Of a stretch of DNA of 28,445 nucleotides, positions 1 through 7,356 are shown piece by piece (within the stretch, counting starts at the first letter, position 1; every line of letters begins with the position of its first letter). The translations under genes were made by a program, and so were the position numbers. Below the pieces are notes generated by a model, which saw nothing but the letters and a program-made list of their open reading frames with translations, searched no databases and was not told where the DNA came from. The stretch spans positions 1-28,445 of the forward strand of contig CALJJF010000051.1 in assembly GCA_937973935.1 (NCBI GenBank). Direction: 5' to 3'. Source of the DNA: MKRK01 sp001896915 (GTDB taxonomy: Bacteria; Bacillota; Clostridia; Oscillospirales; Acutalibacteraceae).

Positions 1-222
1 GGGCATTGTCGGAACATGCCTAATCGGTGTTGTCAAATCGGGAAGCAGCAACGGCCATTGCCCGTTTTCCAGCGCCGGAATGATTTCCAAAAAGCTTTCG
101 GAGAAGGCAATGCTGTTAATGATCTCCTTCATGCTTTTTTCAGTTATTTCACCTGATATGGCAAGGGAGAGAATTTTTGCAACTGCCCCGTAATAGCAGC
201 CGTATATCTCATGAAACAGCAT
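1..222 (-). CDS. WYL-domain protein, N-terminal part (cut by window edge)
   Basis: The visible 74 codons begin MLFHEIYGCYYGAVAKILS and include a WPLLLPDL stretch. This is the usual N-terminal segment of the longer WYL-family regulators of Clostridia; the WYL ligand-binding part would lie beyond base 1. WYL proteins are transcription factors, often tied to phage defence or mobile elements, that sense nucleic-acid or nucleotide-like ligands. The ATG overlaps the stop of the upstream WYL gene by one base (TAATG) and is preceded by GAGGAG, so the two are translationally coupled and probably act as a pair. The family call rests on remembered similarity of this N-terminal block and cannot be confirmed on the missing part. 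Confidence 0.75.
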   Translation of the reverse strand, partial: MLFHEIYGCYYGAVAKILSLAISGEITEKSMKEIINSIAFSESFLEIIPALENGQWPLLLPDLTTPIRHVPTMP

Positions 223-1457
223 TACTCCTCACCTCCGATTCCATAGAGGAGATACATTTCTTCCACGTCCCGTTTAAATTGGTTTTCAACCGTTCGGTTT
301 GAAAAATCAAGCGCTGTAATACGGCAAATAAAAGTACGAATCCACGGAATCATTTCCCAAGTATCATAAACATCCGCCGAGAACCGTGCGGTATTTTTAT
401 TGATACGTTCTACTGTTCCGATACGCTTTTCACGCAGCAAGCGGCGATAAATGTATTCCTCGTTTTCGCCGATATGCAAAGTAAACTCAACGTGTTCCGT
501 ATTTTTTCCGTCTCCCATGGAAACGCCCCACAAATGCGGTCTGATTGATTCAAACAGCGTCTTTGCGGTTTCGTAATCTGCCGCTTCGCCTTCCTCGACA
601 GAAAAAATATAATCAAGACGGTAGGATTTGATTTTTTTGAACCGAGTGTTAAGCCCAATCACGTACTGCCGTCCGTTTTGCACACTGACATAGATCTTGA
701 TCGGTATGATATGAATACTTTCGCTGTGTTTTGCCTTGTTAGACTCATATGTGATATGAACAGAGGACTTTTTGCCGATTGCCTCAAAGAGTGCGCATAA
801 AATTTCGCTGTCTGGTGCGCATGTTATGTAATGGTGCTTAAAGGAAAAGATGCTGCTTTTGTCGGGTATTTTGTCCAGCAGAAAGTTTCCGATCACACCG
901 CATCCGCCTGCTTCCGAAAAGAATGCAATGGCATCTCTCAGATGAGATACATTGATATCATCCGCTCTCTGATAATACAGTTGTTTGCCGGATTTTTGTG
1001 TATGAATAAGCCCGAGCTTTTCATATTCTTTTAACTTTTTACGCAGCGTGGAGATATCAAAAACAGCTGCGGATTCAAAGTGATTCAGATATTGGGAATC
1101 AATAATATCTGCAATTTCATTCAGGGAAAGTGAAACTTCCGACGAATGTAACATATCAAAAAGAATGAAATGAATCGTGATATCTCCGTCGGTAAAGCTT
1201 TTTGCTTTGAATGCCTTATAAAGAGGATTACCCGACACACTTCGGCTGTCAATGGACAAAAATACGGTTTTGCCGTCCTGTGTCTGATTAAAACACATGT
1301 AATCGCCGAGATAGCTTTCTATTCTTCGCTTTTCGTTATCATAGGAACGGCTGCTTTTCTGATCATATTTGTCACGGGTTTTAAAGCCGTAAACATAAAA
1401 TTCTTTCATATAGCCGCGAATTCTCTGAAAGTTTTTAATCAGCTGTGAATATGCCAA
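222..1457 (-). CDS. WYL-domain transcriptional regulator
   Basis: The protein has 411 residues. Residues about 85-165 form a winged-helix-like DNA-binding segment (TLRKKLKEYEKLGLI). Residues about 225-300 form the WYL-type beta-rich domain, with IPIKIYVSVQNGRQYVIG followed by SYRLDYIFSV, the usual position of the Y and R ligand contacts. The C-terminal 90 residues resemble the WYL C-terminal extension. The start is TTG at 1457, preceded by a purine-rich GAGGGGGAG site; no better ATG lies nearby. The next gene overlaps by one base, making a two-WYL operon. An 18-bp perfect palindrome 70 bp upstream is a candidate operator. Proteins of this type commonly repress defence or mobile-element genes; which genes this one controls is inference. 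Confidence 0.85.
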   Translation of the reverse strand: MAYSQLIKNFQRIRGYMKEFYVYGFKTRDKYDQKSSRSYDNEKRRIESYLGDYMCFNQTQDGKTVFLSIDSRSVSGNPLYKAFKAKSFTDGDITIHFILFDMLHSSEVSLSLNEIADIIDSQYLNHFESAAVFDISTLRKKLKEYEKLGLIHTQKSGKQLYYQRADDINVSHLRDAIAFFSEAGGCGVIGNFLLDKIPDKSSIFSFKHHYITCAPDSEILCALFEAIGKKSSVHITYESNKAKHSESIHIIPIKIYVSVQNGRQYVIGLNTRFKKIKSYRLDYIFSVEEGEAADYETAKTLFESIRPHLWGVSMGDGKNTEHVEFTLHIGENEEYIYRRLLREKRIGTVERINKNTARFSADVYDTWEMIPWIRTFICRITALDFSNRTVENQFKRDVEEMYLLYGIGGEE

Positions 1458-1524
1458 GATACTCCCCCTCTCATTTTGCTTTTTATAGACTTGCGGCTTG
1501 TTGATTTTACGTTTCCGTTACTGC

Positions 1525-1542
1525 GGCGGAAAAATTTCCGCC
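1525..1542. promoter_or_regulatory. 18-bp perfect palindrome upstream of the WYL operon
   Basis: GGCGGAAA-AA-TTTCCGCC is a perfect inverted repeat with a 2-bp centre. It lies between the HNH nuclease stop (1607) and the WYL start (1457). There is no U-tract on either side, so it does not look like an intrinsic terminator. A dimeric regulator, possibly WYL itself, could bind it. Function is inferred. Confidence 0.45.
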
Positions 1543-1606
1543 TGAATATTTCGTAATTTATCTGAATAATGCACTCCGTACATTCGTCAACATTGTACTC
1601 TTTAGA

Positions 1607-2800
1607 TTATGCTGTTCTTTGGCTCAAATACCATAAGAATCTACCGGTTAGAAACTCATCCGGCAAGACATCATATTTCGTTATTTCATCAATAAATTTC
1701 ATATGACGACGTTCAATACCATTCCTCAATAACAAATGGCCGTTATGGTCAAAGTTCAGCATTCCCTCATCGAACATCTTATGATGATTTTCACATAACC
1801 ATAATCCGTTCTCGCCATCCAAAGCATACTCCAAGCATTGTTCTAAGCTTAATGCAGGAGCTTTTTTTATAGCAGAAACAGGCCAAATATGTGCGCCTTG
1901 AATTAACTCAGGTATTTCACAATTACAAAGAGCACAGTGCTTATTTCCGAGTTTGTTAAACAAGTTAAGAACAAAGCGAGGAGAACGCAAACTATTTTCT
2001 TTGTCATAAATTATTTTCTCAAGAGTCATATCCGTTGGGATAACATCAATAACACCCATTTGGTTAATGACGTTCAGGCTTGAAGCAGGCAGTTCTTTCA
2101 AGTCACCTTCAAGAACCTCAAATAGTTTAATTGTCTGACCAGGTTGCCAAAGATTGGCGAGTGCATAGCACATTAAACTGGTTTCATATTTATTTGCGCC
2201 ATAGGTTTTACCATAAATTTCAATTTCGCTGGAAGTGCTTTTGGTAATGAATGTTGAATTGTTACTGCGATTTCTACCAGCATTAATTTTTCTGTTAAAA
2301 ATTATATCTTCAACAGAGTTGAATGCATTGATTCTTTGTAGAAGTGTAGGGCTTGCATTTAGAAATACAAATCCTATGGTATTCATCAAGCGATATATCA
2401 ATATTTGGTAATCGGTTTCTGCATTGCCCTCTACATTCAAAAAATAATAGTAGAGATTTTTTTGAGGATATGAATTATTATAGTACATATTGAATGCCGT
2501 TGGAACGCTTTGTACGCTGGAATTTCTACCACCAATTTCTTGTTCTGAAAAGCTAATGTAACTTACAACATTCCTGTACTGCATTATTGCTATACGACCT
2601 TTGTTGTAAGATGTTTCTAAGAACATATCGTGGTAATCGTTGTCAACATATTGATATGTAAAATCCGCTTGCCCAGTAATCAGTCCACAAACATCTCTTA
2701 GCACATCTGGCGTTACAACGTCGCTGAAATACACTCCGGTGTTTTTTGATTTTTGAAGATTTTTTTTGATAATAAAGTGTGGTGTGTTTCTATACTCCAT
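1607..2800 (-). CDS. HNH restriction endonuclease (partner of the adjacent methyltransferase)
   Basis: The protein has 397 residues. The C-terminal part is a zinc-type HNH nuclease: CALC (Cys289, Cys292), GAHIWPVS (His305), then NGLWLCENHH (Asn331, Cys336, His339-340). The first ~280 residues are not a domain I recognise; they should hold DNA recognition. The segment around residues 193-212 (GKTYGANKYET) resembles one I recall from other HNH restriction enzymes, but that is only memory. The gene overlaps the 3' end of the methyltransferase gene by 11 bp, so the two are coupled as a restriction-modification operon with the methyltransferase made first. The region is AT-richer than the flanking element backbone. 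It is likely a Type II or IIS endonuclease; the recognition site cannot be read from sequence. Confidence 0.8.
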   Translation of the reverse strand: MEYRNTPHFIIKKNLQKSKNTGVYFSDVVTPDVLRDVCGLITGQADFTYQYVDNDYHDMFLETSYNKGRIAIMQYRNVVSYISFSEQEIGGRNSSVQSVPTAFNMYYNNSYPQKNLYYYFLNVEGNAETDYQILIYRLMNTIGFVFLNASPTLLQRINAFNSVEDIIFNRKINAGRNRSNNSTFITKSTSSEIEIYGKTYGANKYETSLMCYALANLWQPGQTIKLFEVLEGDLKELPASSLNVINQMGVIDVIPTDMTLEKIIYDKENSLRSPRFVLNLFNKLGNKHCALCNCEIPELIQGAHIWPVSAIKKAPALSLEQCLEYALDGENGLWLCENHHKMFDEGMLNFDHNGHLLLRNGIERRHMKFIDEITKYDVLPDEFLTGRFLWYLSQRTA

Positions 2801-4649
2801 AATTGATAATCAGAACCTCCTTCCGTCTACTTCCCGAAATTCCTATAATTTCTCCGAGTTGGATAATATGATAGTTTTGCCTGCCAACCCAGTCTAAAAG
2901 AGCTTGATTTGTTTTTCCTTTATGTTCAACCACATAGGAAAGCATAAAAGGAACCTCATTTTCGTTTAGTTGGTCTACACAGGAAAATAGCTCAGATTCT
3001 AAATCTTTGCTCCATCCTTCGAAGCCTCTCTTTCCATCGTTATATGCTCCTGTGGTTAATTCATACGGTGGGTCAAAATATACAAAGGTGTAGGGGGTTG
3101 CTTGGTTCAAAAGATTTTTGTAGTTATCGCTGAAGAACACATAATTTCCCTCTTTGATTTTCCTCGAAAAACTAATCGTCTTCTCCAAGATTTTATCATT
3201 AAACCATCTCATCCCTATAGGGTTATTGAAGTCGTGCTGCCCATTAAAGCGAATTTGTTGCTGAAATCCATATAAAATAATAGTAAAGAGCAATCTGGAA
3301 TCCCTTTTGTCCATCGGTAAGGAATTGTAGTACTCTCTTACGGCCAAGTATGGTTCTGCTTTTGCCTTTTCAAGACCGAATTTCTTTATAATTCGCTTTA
3401 TATACAACAGGTAATCATAGGTGTCATATTCTCTAAAGGAACGGATAAGATTTGAAACCAAGTAATTTATGTCATTATAAATAACTTGCTCCGTATTGAT
3501 GTTGATTCCAACATTAAACCCACCGCCAAAAGCGTCAATAAAAGTGTTATAGTTTTGAGGTTGGTACTTTAAAATATAAGGCACTACCTTTGCCTTGCTG
3601 CCAATATAATTTAAGGGACACTCATATACCACTTCAGATGGAGCTCGTTTTTCAACAAAGAACAAATACTCAAAATGGTTATTTTCGTTTTGAGATTTCC
3701 AATTCTGATATTTCTTGTAGGCGATTTTCTTACATACATACGTATCAGGTTTACCATATCGTTTCATCACCGCTTCAATGTACTCTTTGGACATAAAACC
3801 ATCATTGTTGTAGCTCAGGATAATATATTTTGCTTTTGTCTTAGCGAGGATTCGGTCAAATAAAATATTCGCTTTATATTCCTTGGACCAATCAGAGCGC
3901 ATAGAAGATGTACTCCTTGACCCAGTGATTTTACTAACAGAGGGGTTATCATCCAAGACCAGAGTTTCTAACAAATGATACTGTGTTCCGTACTGATTTT
4001 GTGTATATGGGGGGTCTAAATACAAAATATCGCATTCAACATCTTCTATAATTGCTTCAATCTTGCTATTAAATGTGGTGATAGATTTGCACCGTGCGTT
4101 CAAGAAATCAACCCTGTTAAATACGATGTCCTTTAAAGCACGGGAATCCCATTTTTTAAGAAACGCTCCATAAACTCCAGCTGTATTGGAAACATCGGAA
4201 ACCGACTCAATAAGGCAAGCTACCAAATAACAATACTCATCCTCTGTAAGTTTATTTTTATTTTTCCATTCTTCAATCTGTTTACGAAAGTAGTCAATTC
4301 TTCCGGCATTTTCGGGTGTAAAGTACATTCTTTGAGTTTCTGTGGGTGCATAGTTTTTATACATAAAACCGTGCACAACAGAATTGTTAGAGTTCAAATA
4401 CTCAAATGGGTCAAATCCTAATTTGTCAAATATACACATCGGAGCACACAATCGTCCTCGTGTATATATAACAGACCAAGTTAGATTATCATTGATAACA
4501 ATGTCATAAAAAGATTTAAAATAATCCGCAACCGAACCTGACCCGCAAAAAGCATCAAAGAAAGTATAGCCAGTTCTTAGTAAGCCCTTGGAATGCAATA
4601 AATTGCTGATTTCTGTTAGGATTGATTCTTTATTTCCTAAATATCTCAT
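2790..4649 (-). CDS. Fused double D12-class adenine-N6 DNA methyltransferase (M.FokI-like architecture)
   Basis: The protein has 619 residues and contains two complete Dam-like methyltransferase halves. The first half has a SAM-binding FCGSG (34-38) and catalytic DPPY (212-215). The second has FGGGFNVG (374-381) and DPPY (526-529). Both are motifs of the D12 alpha-class N6-adenine methyltransferases. Fusion of two such units is known for M.FokI and relatives, where each half methylates one strand of an asymmetric site; length and segment order here match that plan. I chose the ATG at 4649 (MRYLGNK) because it has an AAAGGA site; an in-frame ATG 12 codons upstream lacks one. Its role is to protect host DNA from the overlapping HNH nuclease. 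Confidence 0.9.
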   Translation of the reverse strand: MRYLGNKESILTEISNLLHSKGLLRTGYTFFDAFCGSGSVADYFKSFYDIVINDNLTWSVIYTRGRLCAPMCIFDKLGFDPFEYLNSNNSVVHGFMYKNYAPTETQRMYFTPENAGRIDYFRKQIEEWKNKNKLTEDEYCYLVACLIESVSDVSNTAGVYGAFLKKWDSRALKDIVFNRVDFLNARCKSITTFNSKIEAIIEDVECDILYLDPPYTQNQYGTQYHLLETLVLDDNPSVSKITGSRSTSSMRSDWSKEYKANILFDRILAKTKAKYIILSYNNDGFMSKEYIEAVMKRYGKPDTYVCKKIAYKKYQNWKSQNENNHFEYLFFVEKRAPSEVVYECPLNYIGSKAKVVPYILKYQPQNYNTFIDAFGGGFNVGININTEQVIYNDINYLVSNLIRSFREYDTYDYLLYIKRIIKKFGLEKAKAEPYLAVREYYNSLPMDKRDSRLLFTIILYGFQQQIRFNGQHDFNNPIGMRWFNDKILEKTISFSRKIKEGNYVFFSDNYKNLLNQATPYTFVYFDPPYELTTGAYNDGKRGFEGWSKDLESELFSCVDQLNENEVPFMLSYVVEHKGKTNQALLDWVGRQNYHIIQLGEIIGISGSRRKEVLIINYGV

Positions 4650-4667
4650 TAAATATTTTCCTTTGCT

Positions 4668-4696
4668 TTTAGTTAAAAAATACATATAGCTGTCAA
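4668..4696 (-). promoter_or_regulatory. Possible promoter of the restriction-modification operon
   Basis: A perfect TTGACA (complement of 4691-4696) lies 17 bp from a weak ACTAAA (4668-4673), about 20 bp upstream of the methyltransferase ATG. The -35 matches consensus but the -10 is poor, so this is tentative. Confidence 0.3.
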
Positions 4697-4865
4697 TTAC
4701 TCTTTCAACATATCCTCATAGGTAACAAGCGTTACATTACCCATCCCTTTTGAGCTAACTATACAACCCTTGGTAAAACCAGTTTTGGCAAAGAGGTAAA
4801 ATGTTTCTTCTTATGGCTAAACAACTCGCCACGCTCTTTTCGATGATTTCCATTATTTTAGGCAC
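4697..4865 (-). pseudogene. C-terminal remnant of an archaeal-type AAA ATPase (DUF234 family)
   Basis: On the minus strand, after a strong AGGAGG site, a GTG opens a short reading frame (PKIMEIIEK) that continues only if frames are changed. A second frame gives KERGELFSHKKKH and a third gives YLFAKTGFTKGC, then MGNVTLVTYEDMLKE ending at TAA (4697). The YLF-K-GF-GC segment and the VTLVTYEDML ending are what I remember from the C-terminus of archaeal-type ATPases with a DUF234 domain. No N-terminal ATPase part is present. I read it as a decayed tail left by an earlier insertion or deletion. The DUF234 assignment rests on a short segment. Confidence 0.6.
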
Positions 4866-4920
4866 AGCAACTACCTCCTACTAATAAATCTCATATGTTT
4901 TTTCTCCTAAGCGAATCTAA

Positions 4921-6222
4921 TTAGTCCAGTTTTCCGATTTCTTCCACTGCATACAGCGGTAGATTTATAAGCCAGACTTCTTTTTTATAGTCCGCCATAG
5001 ATGAGCGGACGGAGATTTCTGGATTGTATTTATCCTTATATACCCGCAGGCTTTTTGCTTTCAGGTTGACCTCGGCTTTGACTTCAACCGGAATGATCTG
5101 TTCTCCTGTATCAATAACAAAATCGACCTCGCAGGAGCCACGGTCATTGGTGTAGTAATAAACGCCTAAATCCTCTATTGTTTTTAGCTGCTGGCAGACA
5201 TATTGTTCTGTCAGAGCACCTTTAAATTCCGTAAACAAATCATTTCTGTCAAGCAATGTGCGCTGACGCAGTCCGGTCATACAACCGAGAAGTCCCACAT
5301 CGACTACAAACAGCTTGAACGCTTTTAAATCCTCATAGGCTTTCAGCGGAATGCCCGCTGCATTCACACGGCTGACTTTATGGACAAGCCCGCAGTCTGA
5401 AAGCCACATAATCGCCGTTTCATATTCCTTTGCCCGTCCGCCTTCACGTATCAAACCGTAAACAAACTTCTTGTTCTCTTTTGCAAGCTGGGAGGGAATA
5501 CTGTTCCAGATCATACGGATTTTCGGTACGATTTCATTCGGGGCGTGCTTGGAAAAGTCCTGCTCATACGCCGCAAGAATTCGTTTTTGAATATTGCGTA
5601 CTTCGTTAAAGTCTTTTTCATCGGCAAAGCTCTGCACCGCCTCTGGCATACCGCCGACAAAATAGAAGTGCTTGAGTGCATCAATATAGGTCTGCTTGAA
5701 AGAAGTAATCATCGAATAATCCTGCTTGTCAAGAAGCTCGGCAAAACGCTCGCTTCCGGTTGCCATTAAAAATTCCTTGAAAGACAACGGAAAAAGCTTC
5801 AGAAAATCCACCTTGCCAACCGGGAATGAGGTTCCCTGATGCAAAGCAATTCCAAGAAGCGAGCCGGCGCAGACAATATGATATTGCGGTGCGTTTTCAT
5901 AAAAATATTTCAAAGAAGAAAGTGCTCTCGGCACCTCTTGCACTTCATCAAAAATCAACAGCGTATTGTCTGGATTAATTTTCCGTCCGGCATAAAGCTC
6001 CAACCCCATAATCAGACGGTCTGTGTCAAGGTCTGATGCAAACAGCTCCGCCATTCTGGAGTTGGAATCAAAGTTAATATATACAGTGTCCGCATAAGCC
6101 TTCTCGCCGAACTCTTTCATCAGCCAGGTCTTGCCGACCTGCCTTGCGCCTTCAATAATCAGCGGCTTGCGGTGCTTGCTTTCTTTCCATTTATATAGAT
6201 TTTCAATTGCAACCCGGTACAT
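4921..6222 (-). CDS. AAA+ ATPase with DUF4143 C-terminal domain
   Basis: The protein has 433 residues. Its N-terminal ATPase has Walker A GARQVGKT (25-32), Walker B LLIFDEVQE (around 88-96) and an AGSLLG sensor segment. The second half matches the DUF4143 arrangement, ending with CEVDFVID and IPVEVKAE, the acidic and ExK positions of a PD-(D/E)XK-like nuclease fold. Such proteins are widespread in gut anaerobes. Their cellular role is unsettled and some are linked to defence or toxin-like modules. The ATG follows TTGGAGGTG at good spacing. It lies 15 bp downstream of the 315-residue gene, so they are probably co-transcribed. Product class is secure; biological role is not. Confidence 0.9.
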   Translation of the reverse strand: MYRVAIENLYKWKESKHRKPLIIEGARQVGKTWLMKEFGEKAYADTVYINFDSNSRMAELFASDLDTDRLIMGLELYAGRKINPDNTLLIFDEVQEVPRALSSLKYFYENAPQYHIVCAGSLLGIALHQGTSFPVGKVDFLKLFPLSFKEFLMATGSERFAELLDKQDYSMITSFKQTYIDALKHFYFVGGMPEAVQSFADEKDFNEVRNIQKRILAAYEQDFSKHAPNEIVPKIRMIWNSIPSQLAKENKKFVYGLIREGGRAKEYETAIMWLSDCGLVHKVSRVNAAGIPLKAYEDLKAFKLFVVDVGLLGCMTGLRQRTLLDRNDLFTEFKGALTEQYVCQQLKTIEDLGVYYYTNDRGSCEVDFVIDTGEQIIPVEVKAEVNLKAKSLRVYKDKYNPEISVRSSMADYKKEVWLINLPLYAVEEIGKLD

Positions 6223-6237
6223 ACACGCACCTCCAAG

Positions 6238-7185
6238 TCATAATGTAGATTCGTATTTATTTTTGCCAAGTTGCCAAAGATATTTGTCAAGCTCTTTTAA
6301 GTTATAATTATCAAGACTATAAAATTTTTTAAATTCATACAGGATAGATTTGAAGCGATCATAATCTTTTAGTTCTTTATTTCTAAAGGACGCAAAACCG
6401 TCAACATTACGAAAATATCGTAGCACCTCATCTACATAACTGTCATAAATCGGATAATATAACGGCATATGATGACTGCAATACTTTGTAGCAAAAGAGT
6501 AGAAATTCCATGCTTTTCCGCCCATTGATACTTCCCTAATATCATTTACAAGAGTGGAATCCCCACACCTTAAGCGTTTATCTATATCCAATGAGAGAAT
6601 ATGCTTTGCCACCGGAAAAGCCTTGAAGATATTTGTACTATAAAAATCATTGAGAACAGATATCTTAAGAAGAATGTCTGTAATATTATCATTTTTAGGG
6701 CAAAGCGAAATAAAAATCTTATCAAGCGCATTTTCTTGTAGATGGTAATCTTCAAGTGAATCCCACGCAGTAAGGTAATGCTCAACCTGTTCAACCGATG
6801 GTGTAGGAGGCACCATCGCCGCTTTTGTTGATGCATTTTTCGATGTTATTTTAAGTGAATTAGTTTCAACAATCTCAAGTACTGACTCGCCTTGAAGAAA
6901 ACGCCTGAATCTCCTTAAGTGAGCCATATAACTATTTATGTTTGACTCTATATTTCCATTGGACTGTTGGCGCAGGATTTGTAAAATGGTATTCTTTGCG
7001 TCTGTTTCAAAGCTATTTGAAAAAATAATATTCCAAAAGATTTCCGACCCTTGCTTTCTCCAAATATAAAAAGAATCCGTTACACATGTGATTATCGTAT
7101 TTTTCGATAATGGCTGCTTATATAAATAAACTTTATAAGCTTCTCTTACTACGTCAAGAGAGCAGGTTGTGATTTCCTTAATCAT
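6238..7185 (-). CDS. Uncharacterised protein, 315 residues
   Basis: I cannot assign a named family. The N-terminal ~100 residues (SKNTIITCVTDSFYIWRK through HLRRFRRFL) look helical and resemble an N-terminal module I have seen on restriction- or defence-associated proteins. A low-complexity linker (STKAAMVPPTPS) separates this from a C-terminal ~170-residue domain. That domain has VLNDFYSTNI, then NFYSFATKYCSHH and YPIYDSYV, a set that looks like a conserved, possibly catalytic or nucleic-acid-binding core. A helix-hairpin-helix glycosylase-like fold is one guess, unproven. The gene is AT-rich, has its own promoter with repeated elements, a good AGGAG site, and a 17-codon open frame overlapping its start. 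It heads the operon with the DUF4143 ATPase. Confidence 0.75.
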   Translation of the reverse strand: MIKEITTCSLDVVREAYKVYLYKQPLSKNTIITCVTDSFYIWRKQGSEIFWNIIFSNSFETDAKNTILQILRQQSNGNIESNINSYMAHLRRFRRFLQGESVLEIVETNSLKITSKNASTKAAMVPPTPSVEQVEHYLTAWDSLEDYHLQENALDKIFISLCPKNDNITDILLKISVLNDFYSTNIFKAFPVAKHILSLDIDKRLRCGDSTLVNDIREVSMGGKAWNFYSFATKYCSHHMPLYYPIYDSYVDEVLRYFRNVDGFASFRNKELKDYDRFKSILYEFKKFYSLDNYNLKELDKYLWQLGKNKYESTL

Positions 7186-7235
7186 ATATTTTGTCTCCTA
7201 AGCAAAAGGGCATATATTAATTGAATATTACTCAT
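7182..7235 (-). CDS. Possible 17-residue leader peptide coupled to the 315-residue gene
   Basis: Between the promoter and the main gene is an ATG with a GAGGG site, giving MSNIQLIYALLLRRQNI and a TGA that overlaps the next ATG (ATGA). Spacing and overlap fit a translationally coupled leader. It may also be chance, since there is no homology evidence. Confidence 0.35.
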   Translation of the reverse strand: MSNIQLIYALLLRRQNI

Positions 7236-7277
7236 TTAATACCCTCTATGATTAGATGGTTACGATAGTACTTACAC

Positions 7278-7306
7278 AGTATAGCACGATGTTTCATAAA
7301 ATACAA
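7278..7306 (-). promoter_or_regulatory. Sigma-A-type promoter of the 315-residue/AAA operon
   Basis: TTGTAT (complement of 7301-7306) is separated by exactly 17 bp from TATACT (complement of 7278-7283). It lies about 43 bp upstream of the leader ORF and 93 bp upstream of the main start. Confidence 0.55.
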
Positions 7307-7344
7307 CGATATTTTGAATTTATTATACATTTTTTACAACGATA
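7302..7344. repeat. Two 10-bp direct repeats, 33 bp apart, overlapping a promoter
   Basis: TACAACGATA occurs at 7302-7311 and again at 7335-7344, three helical turns apart. The first copy covers the -35 element. This arrangement suits a repressor binding two sites on one DNA face. No regulator is identified. Confidence 0.5.
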
Positions 7345-7356
7345 ATCATTGAAACT

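Noticed and set aside
4650..4685. Upstream in-frame ATG extending the methyltransferase by 12 residues.
   Set aside because: It lacks a ribosome-binding site, overlaps the probable promoter, and the extra residues precede the typical family start.
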